From positions 4,719,399 through 4,783,398 of the forward strand of contig OZ024783.1 in NCBI GenBank assembly GCA_964017065.1: DNA of 64,000 nt, given 5' to 3'. Source of the DNA: Haliclona indistincta. Lineage: Eukaryota > Porifera > Demospongiae > Haplosclerida > Chalinidae. A program made the position numbers and the translations under genes. Below, in pieces: positions 11,150 to 23,800 of this stretch. The notes under the pieces were generated by a model. That model was not told where the DNA came from. It was given only the letters and a program-made list of their open reading frames with translations, and did no database searches. Within the stretch, counting starts at the first letter, position 1. Each line of letters begins with the position of its first letter.

Positions 11150-11470
11150 TATAAGGTCTGTGGACGTATAAAATTCACCACTAGGCGAAATGTCAGCGTT
11201 TGAACGCTAATACACTGTATTGTAGCCGCCATCTTGGTTTCCGTTCATCCTCATAGGGAGGCACTACCGTGCCTCCCTAATAACTCCAAGGTAAAGCGAT
11301 TTTTGTCCGATCACTTAGAGCAATCACTGCAGATTTCCGCTCGAATATATATATAAGCTCTGTAGTAACAGTAATATATCATCAGCATGTATTGAGTACT
11401 ACTGGTTTGAGTTTTCTCCTCGATAGTCTTCACAAGGTAGACAATTAACTACTTTACCAAGCATGTATAT
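11150..11470. repeat. R1 3' relic and a second tomosyn exon fragment
   Basis: 11150-11282 is a diverged R1 3' end with the hairpin GGGAGGCACTACCGTGCC. 11290-11470 is a degenerate minus-strand copy of the FIIERKSAV and LWVGTS exons and their intron. The same pair stands at 39745-40110, so the arrangement was duplicated with the block. Confidence 0.65.
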
Positions 11471-11954
11471 TCTTGTCCTTGCTTTCAAAGGTGTCTGAAT
11501 TCCCAATTTGAGAATTCTTTTCAGCAGTCGTGAAAATAAAACTTTAAACGATTCCGGCTCACTCACTCACTCACTCACTTGCCCACTCACTCAACTCATG
11601 ATCTCTCACCCTCTCAGTCTACATGCTAGACAGGATAAGAAGTAGTCACAAAAACAAAGCAGCTTTATGAAACTTGAGACTTGAAGTGTGTTCGCTCAGG
11701 TCCTCTTTATCATTGGAGGATAGAGTATCAGCTTATGCAGAAACATGAGAAAGAAGAGTGCTTATGCTGCTAACTGACTATAGTCAGCTAGAGCAATTTT
11801 GTAGAAAGAGATTGACTGTATCAAATGTATTATTAATTGAACAGGTAATTCAAAATAGTCAAGAGACTAGAGTCAGAGAAAAGAAATTTAAAAAGTTTGA
11901 GGGATGATAGAAAGTGAGTAAGCACATTTGCTTGCACGCTTTTACATATGAACA
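11471..11954. other. Intergenic, no gene seen
   Basis: A short CTCA tetranucleotide run lies near 11565-11600. The rest has no recognisable gene and is AT-rich. Confidence 0.5.
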
Positions 11955-13573
11955 TCATATCCAATTTAGCTTGTCTAAGAGAACCAATGCACAGAGAGCA
12001 ATTGCAATTAAATTTGTCAAAAAAAGTTCCCAAAAGAAGGCATTGAAGAACTGCATCCACATCTGCTGCAAACCCCCAGCCTGAACAGCCAAGACATCTA
12101 ATAGTGAACAACAATGAATCATTTATTATGATACAGCATAATACTAGGATGGGTGAGTACCTGTTATGGGCAAGTAGAATTTTTCTTCAATATTTTTGGC
12201 AACTCTGTTTTCATCCATATTCCTCAGAGCTGTGATCAGGTCAGCCCAAGATGCATTAGGAGAGCTCTTTAACCAAGCATCAAACATTTCTGTCTTTAGT
12301 CTCTTAACTCCATGAACATGGTAGGTCGTGTGAATGTCATTCAGTCGGCTTGTGGTGAGACCCAGCTGTATACCAAGCGTGTGCCAGTCACTAACACTTA
12401 TACATTCTGTGAGAAGACGCTTCATTGAGGGAGCTGGACAAATACCTGCAATGTACAAAGCAACTTGTAATAGTAACATGAGAAGCTTTATTTTTGTGTG
12501 ATGTGAATGTACTACATGTAAATTGTCATGCGCAAACCAACTTCGATTAGTTATTGATCTAGCCAGTTGGCTCAAGTAGTCCTCCTTATTCCTGAACCCA
12601 ACCACCTCCTGTACATACAAGAGAAATCATTAATTCAATTGAGTTAATTATAGTATAATATGCAAATAACATGCACTGCTCACCAGAGGACTCCTGCCAG
12701 AGAGTAATCTAGATCTCAGCATGTCCAGATCTTCTTTCAGTTCACCAAGGGTTTGTGACGTATGCATACTATTGGGCAGGTTAACGAATCGCCTTAACTC
12801 CTGAAGTTGAGGACTAGGAACTGGCTGGTCAGCCAAGTTAGGATTGAGTAGCTGACAGATGGAGGAGAAACTAAGCTGTTGATATGGCTCAAAGGGAAGC
12901 TCTTTTACCGTGAGGAATCCACGACTTGATTTTGTCAAGATGACCGTTTTGACCAGCAGAGTGAAGCGGTGTCTCCCACTTTTCGTTTTTGCAAGATGAT
13001 TTACAATTTTCGTCACTGATCAGATACCTGACAATTTCTAGGTGACCATTCTGGCATAATGAAGTGGGTGCTACCACGCGCATCTCCACATATTGGGCTA
13101 CATGATGCACTTTTGATGAGGTACTTGGTGATTTCAAGATGACCATTACTGCAAGCAAAGTGAAGCGGTGTCTCTCCAAAGCTGTTTTCGGCCATAGGAG
13201 TACAAACTTGTTTTTCTACAAAATATTTTACGACATCAATGTGGCCATTACTAGCGGCATATAATGCAAAGGAATGTGAACCATTTCGTCATTACGGTTA
13301 GCGTCACACTTGTACACAGACACTAGATCTTTTACAATTCTTTCCCAGCCCCAGTACGCAGCTAAGAGAGACCTGCTCTAACTCATTCTCAGGCTTATGC
13401 TGTGGTTGCCTGATAAACTGAAACGACATGCCATACTTGTAGATTGTCGTTGTGATTGTAGTTGGCTCTGATAAGAGGGGCAGTAGCTTCAACACCTCGT
13501 CTCCACTCTTAGTTCGAAAAGCGTTCAAACAAGCTTCCTCCACTTGCGATTGGTCTTGATGCCCATGGGCCAT
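11955..13573 (-). pseudogene. Ankyrin-Death-tail gene B1, decayed copy
   Basis: The start ATG is at 13573 (MAHGHQDQ). Compared with B2, an 8-bp deletion near 13365 shifts the frame just before the first ankyrin repeat, and at least two further shifts lie in 13055-13265. Most middle ankyrin repeats and the whole Roc-COR region are missing. An unrelated-looking exon at 12690-12905 (PQLQELRRFVNLPNS) and one near 12550-12610 follow. The Death exon at 12161-12445 is intact (SVSDWHTLGIQLGLT). It splices in phase to 11955-12096, whose hydrophobic C-terminus is LIAIALCALVLL. Either a dead copy or a short Death protein built from the intact 3' exons. Confidence 0.75.
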
Positions 13574-14301
13574 TGCGCATTTGCTCACGAGTTGTCTCTC
13601 TGCAGCTATCTGTTCCTGGGAAATTGTTTAGTCTGAATGTAGTCTACATCGGGAATCGTTGTGCATTTTATAGTACTTGATCAGTAACCCTCCCACGCTT
13701 AGTTCACGTAACGTATTCATACCAGGTACATGCCATAATGTAGCTATGAAAAACAGTGTTGCATGATCCTTAAAATTGCAATTCTGACTTTGTATACACG
13801 TACAATACATGCGTGTATTAATGCTAAAAAGTTAATTAATAGTGAAAACACAATCCCAACCTTTGGTAGAGTGCAACAATGTGATTCCCATAGTTTACAT
13901 TAACTAAAAATTGAATAGTTTCTTTCTAGTATTGGAGCTATAGCAGACTTGTGAACAGAGAGGCTCCAAACCGTATGGACAACACATGATCAAACTATGA
14001 GTCAGACTTGATAGACCTGATTCCTGAGAGGGCTTATATTAGTAGCTGGAAACAATTATTACCGGTGTGTTTAAATTTGGCGATTAGTGAAACTACCAAA
14101 TTGGAAGCCACTAATAAAAAGCTCAAACTTTATTATTATTGTTATCAGTATCTGCTAACTTAACAATAATTGTATGCTTTATTAAAGATGCATTAGTGAT
14201 ACATGACAGAATGTGTATAATATTGGTGCCATCTCTATAATGTTAGACATGAGACTGCCTTAGTGAGTCAATGTTATAATACAGTATGATACCAGTATAG
14301 A

Positions 14302-17300
14302 GTTAGACAATAAAACAATAGAAGATAAATCTCATTTTTTCACCAAAACGATTTCTTAGATTTTCAGCAAGTCTTCTAGCGACTTCAGCAAAACTGGTCG
14401 CATCGGCTGACATTTTTTCTGTCTTCTCTCTCAGATCTCCTAGCTCCTTCCCTCGCTTGTCCAATGCCTATTTTTAGTAACATAATACCAAGTTATTAAT
14501 AGTAACACATAATATACCATAGCTGCTCTCTTGAATGCATTATCACCACCTGAAGCCCCTCCCTCTCCTCTCACTTCAATGGCTGGTGCTAGTCTGGAGT
14601 AACCTGACGAGGCACCAGTTCTGGCGTCATCTCTGCAAGCAACAGATCGAAATGGCTTACCAGCAGACTCACTACCAACTAGAGAGAGAGAGAAAAAGGA
14701 TAGAGAGCAAAACCTCTGAGTCTAGTTTGTGTGCCTACCACCCTATCACTCAGAAATCAACCATACAGTATACTAGGGCTGAAACGAATACCACTTGTTT
14801 GTATTCAAATATTCACATGTCAAACGAACGAATAGTTGAATAGTTTGGTTGAGGTATGTATTTTCGGCATGATGATGGTATGTGCACTGCATTGCCCATT
14901 TCAAGTCCTGGTAACTAAGTATGTTCCATCAATAATATTATTTGAATCCCAACTCCAAGTGGTAGATAAAATATGCATGTTCAAACCCACATGGTTGCAA
15001 ACAAATAGTCGAATAGTAAAAATTGTGTTCGAATATTGCAAAACAAACGAATATTCGAATATCTGTGGTATTTGTTTCAGCCCTACAGTATACACACATG
15101 TAGTCAAAATGCACAGACAACACACAAAACACTCTAACCACACCTGTACCAGCAGTGATACACTGAGCAAGCTGGTGGTTTGGGTGTGATTAGAAATGGG
15201 ACAGAACCTTGACCACAGCCAGTTTACAATGTACACATAATTATGTTGTTCCACTAGATACTTCTACATGTCCCAAGTTACTGACTGACAGACAGACATA
15301 TGCTGTGTACTAGCTTACACAGCTCATTCCTGTCCACACTAGTGGATCCTGATCCAAACAAGGCGCTCAGTATACCCTTGTTAGCTGGCTGAGGGGGCTC
15401 GAGGTTGACATACACACTAGGTAGACCAGCTGGCAGGTTAAGATGATCCTGCTTAGTGACACTGACACGCTGAATCTGAGATGATGAGTGGAGATAGAGA
15501 GCCTGACCATCACCAGAGATAGTGAAGGTATGGAGGGGTCTGGAGAAAGGGAGGAGAGAGAGAGAGAGAGTGTGTGAGTGAGTGTGTAGTATTGTACTTG
15601 TGAAAATAGAAAATATAGCCATGTTGATTACTTGGCATTGCAGATCAAACTAATGCATGTTATCATTGTTCCTAATGAATGTTTTCACAATAATGATGGT
15701 ATAACTAGACTAGCACAGCCCAGTTATTGTTGCTAGGAATGATCAACCAATGAAAGAGACTACACAGCAAACAGCTGCTATAATTATAGTATTAGTACAG
15801 CCACAATGAGGTACATACTGAGAGTATTGAGAGACAGACAAATGCAACAAGAAGTGGGTGAGTGTATGAGTGAGTGAGTGAGTGAGTGAGTGAGTGATGA
15901 GTGAGTGAGTGCATGAGTGAGTGCATGAGTGAGTGCATGAGTGAGTGAGTGAGTGAGTGAGTGAGTGAGTGAGTGAGTGAGTGAGTGAGTGAGTGAGTGA
16001 GTGAGTGAGTGAGTGAGTGAGTGCATGAGTGAGTGGGTGAGTGAGTGCATGAGTGAGTGAGTGAGTGCATGAGTGAGTGAGTGAGTGAGTGAGTGGGTGA
16101 GTGAGTGCATGAGTGAGTGAGTGAGTGAGTGAGTGAGTGAGTGAGTGAGTGCATGAGTGAGTGATGAGAGGGTGCATACAGTACCTGTATTCTAGTAAAG
16201 GAGGGAAGGACACTTCCAGTACTGGTTTCAGTCCAGGCAGTGTGTGCACTAGAATCTGTCCATTACTAACAACACTCATAATGCATGGGAGACCTGTACG
16301 TATATAAAGTGAATTTCCATGACACGACAATCTGACATTAATTTTAATTTCTGACAAAGACATTAATTTTTATTCTTTGTAATAAATTATATCTTCACTG
16401 GCAAAGTACATGTATCCACTGCGCAGTATGGCTGCTCCTCCTAGCACTGGCTCGCATCGACTAACCGTGTGCATTCCCGGGAAACCCATACTCTATACAG
16501 TACATTATACAAGTGATCACGAGTCATCGTCTATTAATACCTTGATTTTGTACTTGTTGATCACTGTCATATAGCTAGCTGCCATGGCTGATGTAGACCC
16601 TCTTGTGCGGGAACCATCACCATCTGTACATTCAAACACTTTCACATAATACAATGTACAGTCATGTACATGTGTTGTACTGTATGTTAGCAATCATGAA
16701 TTCTTACAGCTGATTTAACTACACACATTAGAAAGCTATGTTATGTATAGAGTGTAGGTGTGTACTACACGTTTTTATTGCAACAACCATGCGATGCACA
16801 AAAACGCACTGCACAATGTTTAATTTATAGTACAGGGTGTGCAGTCACCCTTTTTATTTATTAAATCTACAGCTGATTTAGCTACATGTACACACATTTG
16901 AAAGCTATGTTATGTATAGAGTGTAGGTGTGTACTACACGTTTTTATTGCAACAACCATGCGATGCACAAAAACGCACTGCACAATGTTTAATTTATAGT
17001 ACAGGGTGTGCAGTCACCCTTTTTATTTATTAAATCTACAGCCGATTTAGCTACATGTACACACATTTGAAAGCTATGTTATGTATAGAGTGTAGGTGTG
17101 TACTACACGTTTTTATTGCAACAACCACGCGATGCACAAAAACGCACTGCACAATGTTTAATTTATAGTACAGGGTGTGCAGTCACCCTTTTTATTTATT
17201 AAATCTACAGCCGATTTAGCTACATGTACACACATTTGAAAGCTATGTTATGTATAGAGTGTAGGTGTGTACTACACGTTTTTATTGCAACAACCACGCA

Positions 17301-20300
17301 ATGCACAAAAACGCACTGCACAATGTTTAATTTATAGTACAGGGTGTGCAGTCACCCTTTTTATTTATTAAATCTACAGCCGATTTAGCTACATGTACAC
17401 ACATTTGAAAGCTATGTTATGTATAGAGTGTAGGTGTGTACTACATGTTTTTATTGCAACAACCACGCAATGCACAAAAATGCACTCCACAATGTAATAA
17501 AAGTTTACTATAAATTTATAGTACAGTGTGTGCAGTCACTTTTTTCTTTATTAAATCTACAAGCAGAATGCAAGAAACGATAAAAATAGCGACTGAATGC
17601 TAATAAAAAATTAATATGATCAACCTATAAAATTAATAATAAGGCAGGCGAAACAAACTAAGAAAAAAATAAGGATTAAGGCGAAACCACATGTACCGTA
17701 TAACACCAACCTCGATAAGGTGTAACTATTTTTTGTCCTCTGTCGCTTAGAAACACCATAGCAACCACTGCAGATTTCCGCTCGACAATAAACCCTGTAG
17801 GAGCCAAATAGTAATGACATCAATGTGTTACACATGTGCTAAACCTGTTGGCTGCAGCTCAATCTTGGAGCTACTTGTGTCATTCCTCTTCTCAATGGTC
17901 TTCTCAATGGTCTTCGCAAGGTACACAGCTACCTTACCACAGCTGGTCCCAACCCACAGAGTGAGCTGAGGAGGTGAGCCTGATCACAAGGAAAAAGGAG
18001 ATAAAACGAATCTGTACTACAATTCTACACGTACTATACAGTAGGAAATTTTCGCGAGAGAAAATTTTCGCGGATGCATGAGAAAGATCGTTTTGAGACT
18101 CGGCGCCAGTGGGCTATTTTTTGAATTTTTGTCAACTAAAACAAGACATTTGTGGGTAAATTTTCGCGAATCGTATGAAATCTGAAAACTTTTCTCCAAA
18201 AACTTCCCACTACAAGAAATTAAAAAGATTTCTATCGAAATCAAAAGGATGTAGTGATGAAGAAATCTACCACTGGTTCACAATGTAAACCAACAAGGAA
18301 CAAGCATAGAATGGTAACACGATTGACTTGCTAACAGACCATAGATCCCTACATCAGTGGCTGCTGTGGCCAGACTATAGCTAGTTAAGCTATTTACTGT
18401 TGACTGACACTTTGAATAGAATTCAGCTTGTGACAAAATATTGATCTTATGTACAGCCACTGATGTAGGGATCTATGGTCTGTTAGCAAGTCAATCGTGT
18501 TACCATTCTATGCTTGTTCCTTGTTGGTTTACATTGTGAACCAGTGGTAGATTTCTTCATCACTACATCCTTTTGATTTCGATAGAAATCTTTTTAATTT
18601 CTTGTTTGTGTCCTTTTTTCTTTTTAGTGAAGTGCAGTTCAATATCATGCATGTACGGAGAAGTCTTTGTTTCCACCATTAGTTTAGTATTCCTGTTGTT
18701 GATGGCTTTTCTTAAACTTGTAGCTAAAATTGTTAAGCTGTACGTATCAGGTCTGCCTAGTCGCCTACGCATGCATGCAGTGCATACGAGCCCCGCCCAC
18801 ACTTGTTTGTAGACCTACACGGCGGTTATAATCATAGATGGTTATAATTATCTGGCAAGTGCAGAATGGCGATCCTGCATGAGCTTACCGTTCTTCGAAG
18901 ACTCCAGACAAATGCCGGGTGTGTGTTCTCCGTGATAGTGATCCACACGGCGCAGCTATACTTTAGCTGCTTGGTCACGTGCGCTACCATTGCTTGGTCA
19001 CGTGCGTATTGCGCAATCACAATAATGGCGTCTAACACTAAGCTGACAATGGATCACGATCGAGAAATCGCGGAACTTAGATCGCCGTTACGCTAAAAAC
19101 AAAGCTCAAAAGGCACATGCCAGGAGAATTTCACGACTGTTCGTGGATGTTTTGGTCTCGCCACTGCTCGCGTAAAGGCGCTAGGCGAGTGGAAGAAAGA
19201 AAGAAAGAAAGAAGAAGAAAGAAAGAAGAAAACGAAGATGACGAAACTCGATTTTCACCGTTTCCAGGTTCGTCACTTTAGTAACAATTTCGAGCAATCT
19301 CCTTGCTACTGTAAGATGGGGCAACGACAGAGAGCAGATCTAAGTGTCTAAAGACGTATAAAATTCGAAATATCAGCGTTTGAACGCTAATACATTGTAT
19401 GTAGTCGCCATCTTGTTTTCTCGTTCATCCCTACATAGGGAGGCACTACCGTGCCTCCCTAATATACGGTAAGTACTGAAAACTAGAGTGTAACAGCATG
19501 TTCATTATGCTTGTGTATTGCATTTATGTATGTACATGTAGTTTATGGTTTATTGTACCTTTGTTTAGAGCAACTGGCACCATCTCCACACTGGTCACTG
19601 TGCTGCTGTCGAGATCAGCATCCAGCTCTTCTACTTTCCTCAGATCCCCACTACACAAGAGGATAGCACAAAGACAATCAATACTGCACTGTCATTCTGC
19701 ACAATTTGTATACTTTTTTCTAAGCATGAATATTTATACTCAGTAAGCATTTTTACACACAAAAAAACTAAATTTTCACACAAAAATTAATAGAAAAGCT
19801 CATTTTTCACCCAAAAAATAGAAAAGCTTAATTTCACAAAAAATCTCAATAATTATTTTCACGCAAAAAATTCAAAAAGCTCAACATTAATTTTAAAAGT
19901 TTTATTAATAATTATAATAATATTTTACTTTTGGCGTCCCACAATACAACAGTACACACAGTATGAGATTCTAAGTACTGTATAGACTACAACATACTTA
20001 GGCTGGGTGGTAGGTGTTGGTGTGGCTGCAATATTTGACAGAGGGCTTTGTGGTATACTGGACTTAGCTACCTCCATCAGTGGAGCTGAGCATCGTCTAG
20101 TAAACGCCACTTGAGAGGAGGATCTTCTCTGATGAGACATGGTCTTCCCTCTGTGCCTGTGGACCTGCTTAGAGTAGTGGGAGGGGTCAGCCACATCTGA
20201 GAAGAAGAGGAGAGAAATATGAAATGTGAGAGAGAAGGGGAAATGGAGAAAGGGAGGGAAGGGAGAAGAGAGAGAGAGAGATAGAGAAAGAGGAAGAGAG

Positions 20301-20420
20301 AGATAGGGTGAAGAAATAGAGTGGGGAAAGGATAGCGTGGGCTTACAGAAAATGATTGTGAGGTTGGATAGAGTCTTGAGGCATTGTGGTTATATAGTAT
20401 TAGCATCCCCTACTACCAAT
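14302..20420 (-). CDS. Tomosyn-like (STXBP5/Lgl family) copy A2, partial
   Basis: Predicted exons: 20347-20420 (eroded), 19998-20196, 19575-19650, 17845-17965, 17711-17794, 16541-16623, 16399-16492, 16185-16293, 15319-15539, 14518-14678, 14302-14466. Phases join correctly where checked; the junction ELF-GSESAGK matches the tomosyn ELFG-AGK region before the SNARE motif. The last exon is the R-SNARE coiled coil (ALDKRGKELGDLREKTEKM). Its zero-layer position is Lys, not Arg. A lost A shifts the frame near the end, so the tail reads NLRNRFGEKM rather than KSKKSFW as in A3 and A4. The N-terminal beta-propellers are absent; the copy stops in the LGTSHG exon. Probably nonfunctional. Confidence 0.7.
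15856..16178. repeat. TGAG microsatellite with TGCATGAG variants
   Basis: About 320 bp of TGAG with interspersed CATG, in the same tomosyn intron as 2735-2885, 35880-35980 and 51326-51755. The Leu-Thr-His-Ser open frames across it are artefacts. Confidence 0.95.
16707..17548. repeat. 169-bp tandem satellite, five units
   Basis: Units start at 16707, 16870, 17039, 17208 and 17377 with CAGC(T/C)GATTTA. Each contains GTGTGTACTACACG and AGGGTGTGCAGTCACCC. The middle units differ by only one or two bases. The same intron has two units at 52256-52566 and a single diverged unit in A1 (3350-3420) and A3 (36447-36517), so this is a recent local amplification. Confidence 0.9.
18217..19463 (+). repeat. 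R1 composite repeat, complete reference copy
   Basis: Part 1 (18217-18600) is a foldback with ~160-bp arms whose outer ends are AAATTAAAAAGATTTC and inverse. Part 2 (18601-19463) is a unique tail with CACGTG-rich stretches, a GAAA-rich stretch, ATCAGCGTTTGAACGCTAAT and a terminal hairpin GGGAGGCAC-TACC-GTGCCTCCC followed by TAATA. The other tomosyn blocks lack it at this point (8435, 37757, 53207). No protein frame. The target duplication is imperfect (about TATACAG). Confidence 0.85.
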
Positions 20421-20828
20421 ACTTTTCACTATAATGACAAAGTTATAAATTATTTTATGATAGAAGTGGAGTGTTGAAATAGTTGAAATTTGGTCTATTG
20501 TCTGTGCTTCTTGTATCCTCACAAATAAAGAAAGAGGAAAGTATGATTAGAATTGAAAATAATTAATTTGGTTAGCGTTAAAATTTGAGGCTCAAAATGA
20601 AGAAATTAAAAATTTTGGCTGTCTTGACAACAGAATTGAACTGGTTGAAGACGAAGATTATAGTGGAACTAGAGATAAGATATCTTTGCCCACCGTACCC
20701 AGTTTGTTCATCGAAAGCATCCAGTAGGTTTAAACTAAAGTCCAAGTTATCCTGTCAAAAATTAGTGCTCTACATTAGTAGCTACTTTTTAAATGTCATA
20801 ATTAAGTTAAAAAGAAATACAATTAAAT

Positions 20829-23800
20829 CTATTGGTTTTCTCTTGTTCTCAACCATTCTATGATGTCACTAGCTACTTTAGATTCTCCAACTTCCTTGAG
20901 AGCATTGATGATGGTAGTCCATGTGTATGGTACTACCAAGTTCTCTTCCCAATGATCAAATACTTCAATAAACAGCTCAATTGGGTCATCTTGTTTTGCC
21001 TTGATTGCTTTTAATGTTGATAATGGTATCTTTAACTGAATGCCCACTTGACGCCACTTGTCTGGTGCCTTGTTAGCAACATGAGTCATCAGATCACTTA
21101 GCTCAGGCTTTTGAGAAACATTCTCACCTGAAAAATGACAGCTGGGTCAGGGTTAAAAAATATTAAAAAGATTTCTATTGAAATCAAAAGGATGTAGGGT
21201 TGTGAAATCTACCACTGGTCCACAATGTAAACTAACAAGGAACAAGCATGGAATGGTAACACGATTGACTTGCTGACAGACCATAGATCCCTACACCAGT
21301 GGCTGCTGTGGTTGGCTATAGCTATAGTTCAGCTAGTTGCTGTTGACTGACTCCTAACTTGCTTTCAGCTTGTGACAAAATTAATATTGATCTTATGTAC
21401 AGCCACTGATTTAGGGACCTGTGGTCTGTTAGCAAGTCAATCGTGTTACCATTCCATGCTTATTCCTTGTTAGTTTACATTGTGGACCAGTGTTAGATTT
21501 CACAACCTACATCCTTCTGATTTCGAAAGAAATCTTTTTAATTCTTTTGTTTGCGTCCTTTTTTCTTTTCTAGTGAAGTGCTGTTCAATATCATGCAAGT
21601 ACTGAGCTGTCTTTGTTTCCACCATTGGTTTAGTTTTCCTGTTGCTGATGGCTTTTCTTTATTATTAAGAATTAAACTTGTACGTGTAGCTGTTACATGT
21701 ATATCAGCTCGCCTACGCATGCATGCATGCAGTGGATACGAGCCCCGCCCACACTTGTTTGTAGACCTGTACGGCGGTTGTTTAATTATCTGGCAAGCGC
21801 AGAATGGTGATCCTATACGAGCTTGCCTTTCTTCAAAGACTTCAAACAAATATGTGTTCTCAGTGATCCATACGGCGAGGCGATACTCAAGCTAGTGCCT
21901 CGTCACGTGCGCTAACCACTGCTTGGTCACGAGCGTATTGCGCAATCATAATAATGGCGTCTTACACTTAGCTGACAATGGATCACGATCGAGAAATCGC
22001 TGAATTTATATAGCCGCTTCGCTAAAAACAAAGTTCAAAAGGCACCTGCCAGGAGAATTTCACGACTGTTCGCGGGTGTTTTGGTCTCGGCATTCCTCGC
22101 GTAAAGGCGCTAGGCGAGTAGGCGCGCTGAAGAAAGCAGAACTGAAAGAAGAACGAAGATGACGAAACTCGATTTTCACCGTTTCCAGGTTCTGCACTTT
22201 AGTAACAATTTCGAGCAGTCTCCTTGCTACTGTAAGATGGGGCAACGCCAGCGAGCAGATTTAGGTGTCTTTTGACGTATACAATTCATGAAATATCAGC
22301 GTTTGAACGCTAATACATTGTATGTAGCCGCCATCTTGTTTTCCCGTTCAACCCTACAAAGAAAGGCACTACCGTACTTCCTAGCCTCGAACCAGGCTCT
22401 TTTAATTTGTGTGGGCGGAATAAAGAGCCTGGTACACACTGTCTGTGCATGCTCCAAATCGCGCCGGAATTCCGGCGCGATAGGAAATTTTCGTGCACGT
22501 TTGTAATACGCGCCACGAAATTTTACGTCATCGCCTACTGCTACTGTGGATCTCGGTTCAGAACAAGTGTTGGTCTACTTTATTGGAAGTTCTGCTAACT
22601 ACATTAGTAATACTGTACAGGCAAGGCAGTAGTGAGCGACGAGTGTACGCATTGTGTACAGTAACAGCGATGTTTCTACTGTCGTTGCAGTTTGCGCGTT
22701 TAATCGTTCAGCAGATCAGCTTGGTACTTGCTAGCAGCAGTTCGGGATATGTGGCTGTCAAAACTAGCTCTATTTTCTTGAAAGGTGAATGATCTACGTT
22801 TGAATTGGGCTAGTTAGAAGCCGCCATGTTCTTTGCTTGACCACGCCCTTCGTCCCGCCTGGCATTGATAATTATTATTTCGTCACATCCGTCCAAACCA
22901 CGTGAATTTTCAGCACATGCGCAGACAGTGTGTACCAGGCTCTTTATTCCGCCCACACAAATTAAAAGAGCCTGGTTCAAGGCTACCGTACTTCCCTAAT
23001 ATTAATAAAACATGCAAGTAAATTTTTCTACAAAAAAATTCAATCAAAAATAAAAAGCCACAATAATACATCAAATAAGGGAGGGCGGGGTAATTCCGCT
23101 CATTCCAAGTTCGAGCCACTGATGCCTGCAAACAAGCAAGCGAAAGGCAGCAGCAAAGTGCTGAATAAATAGCTACACTAAATAGCTATACTGAACTGCT
23201 AAAGCAAGTGCATGAGCTTGCTTTCTTTTGATAAAAATTAATATATTTTCATCATAGTAGACGAAAAACTACAAAAAAACTTCCTAAAACTTACTTAGCT
23301 CAATCATGCTTTATACTCAGAGCCTCGTGTAAGCATAGAAGGATATGTATACTGGACATGTATTGCACTCAACACACTCAGGGGGGGTTATAGAATAATA
23401 CTATACAAACTGGTAATACACAAACTGAATTTGCAATGGGGTTCTGTTTCAATCATGCAGTCTTGCCTTTAGCGGGTGTCTTCGGTGCTGCTGGTGCTTG
23501 CAGTACTGGAGTTTGTGTTGTAGCCAGTGATGCTGCTGTAGAATTATCAGCTAGTGTTTCATCAAAACAATTTGTTATGCAATTTCTTTGTATGCATGTT
23601 TTATAGCTCACCATCTGACTGTGGATACCGTAAATAGAAGTTGTCCCCAAGAGGAGAGACTCCCTTGATGGCCACCTTGTGCCATAGTCGATGAGTTAGA
23701 GGGCTCTTATCAGAAGCAAAACGCAACTCAATACCACAGTGAGGAATTCGGCTTTTCTCCAATTCGTATTCCTTGATAGAAACTTTAGTGATCTGAGCCG

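Noticed and set aside
15743..16363. Long open frames of Thr-His-Ser-Leu repeats (also at 2594-2845 and 51187-51915)
   Set aside because: They come from TGAG microsatellites open in several frames. Only the parts outside the repeat (for example NGQILVHTLPGL) are real exon sequence.
18217..19463. R1 as a Helitron
   Set aside because: The terminal hairpin fits loosely, but there is no 5' TC end, no clean A-T insertion site, and the empty-site comparison suggests an imperfect target duplication.
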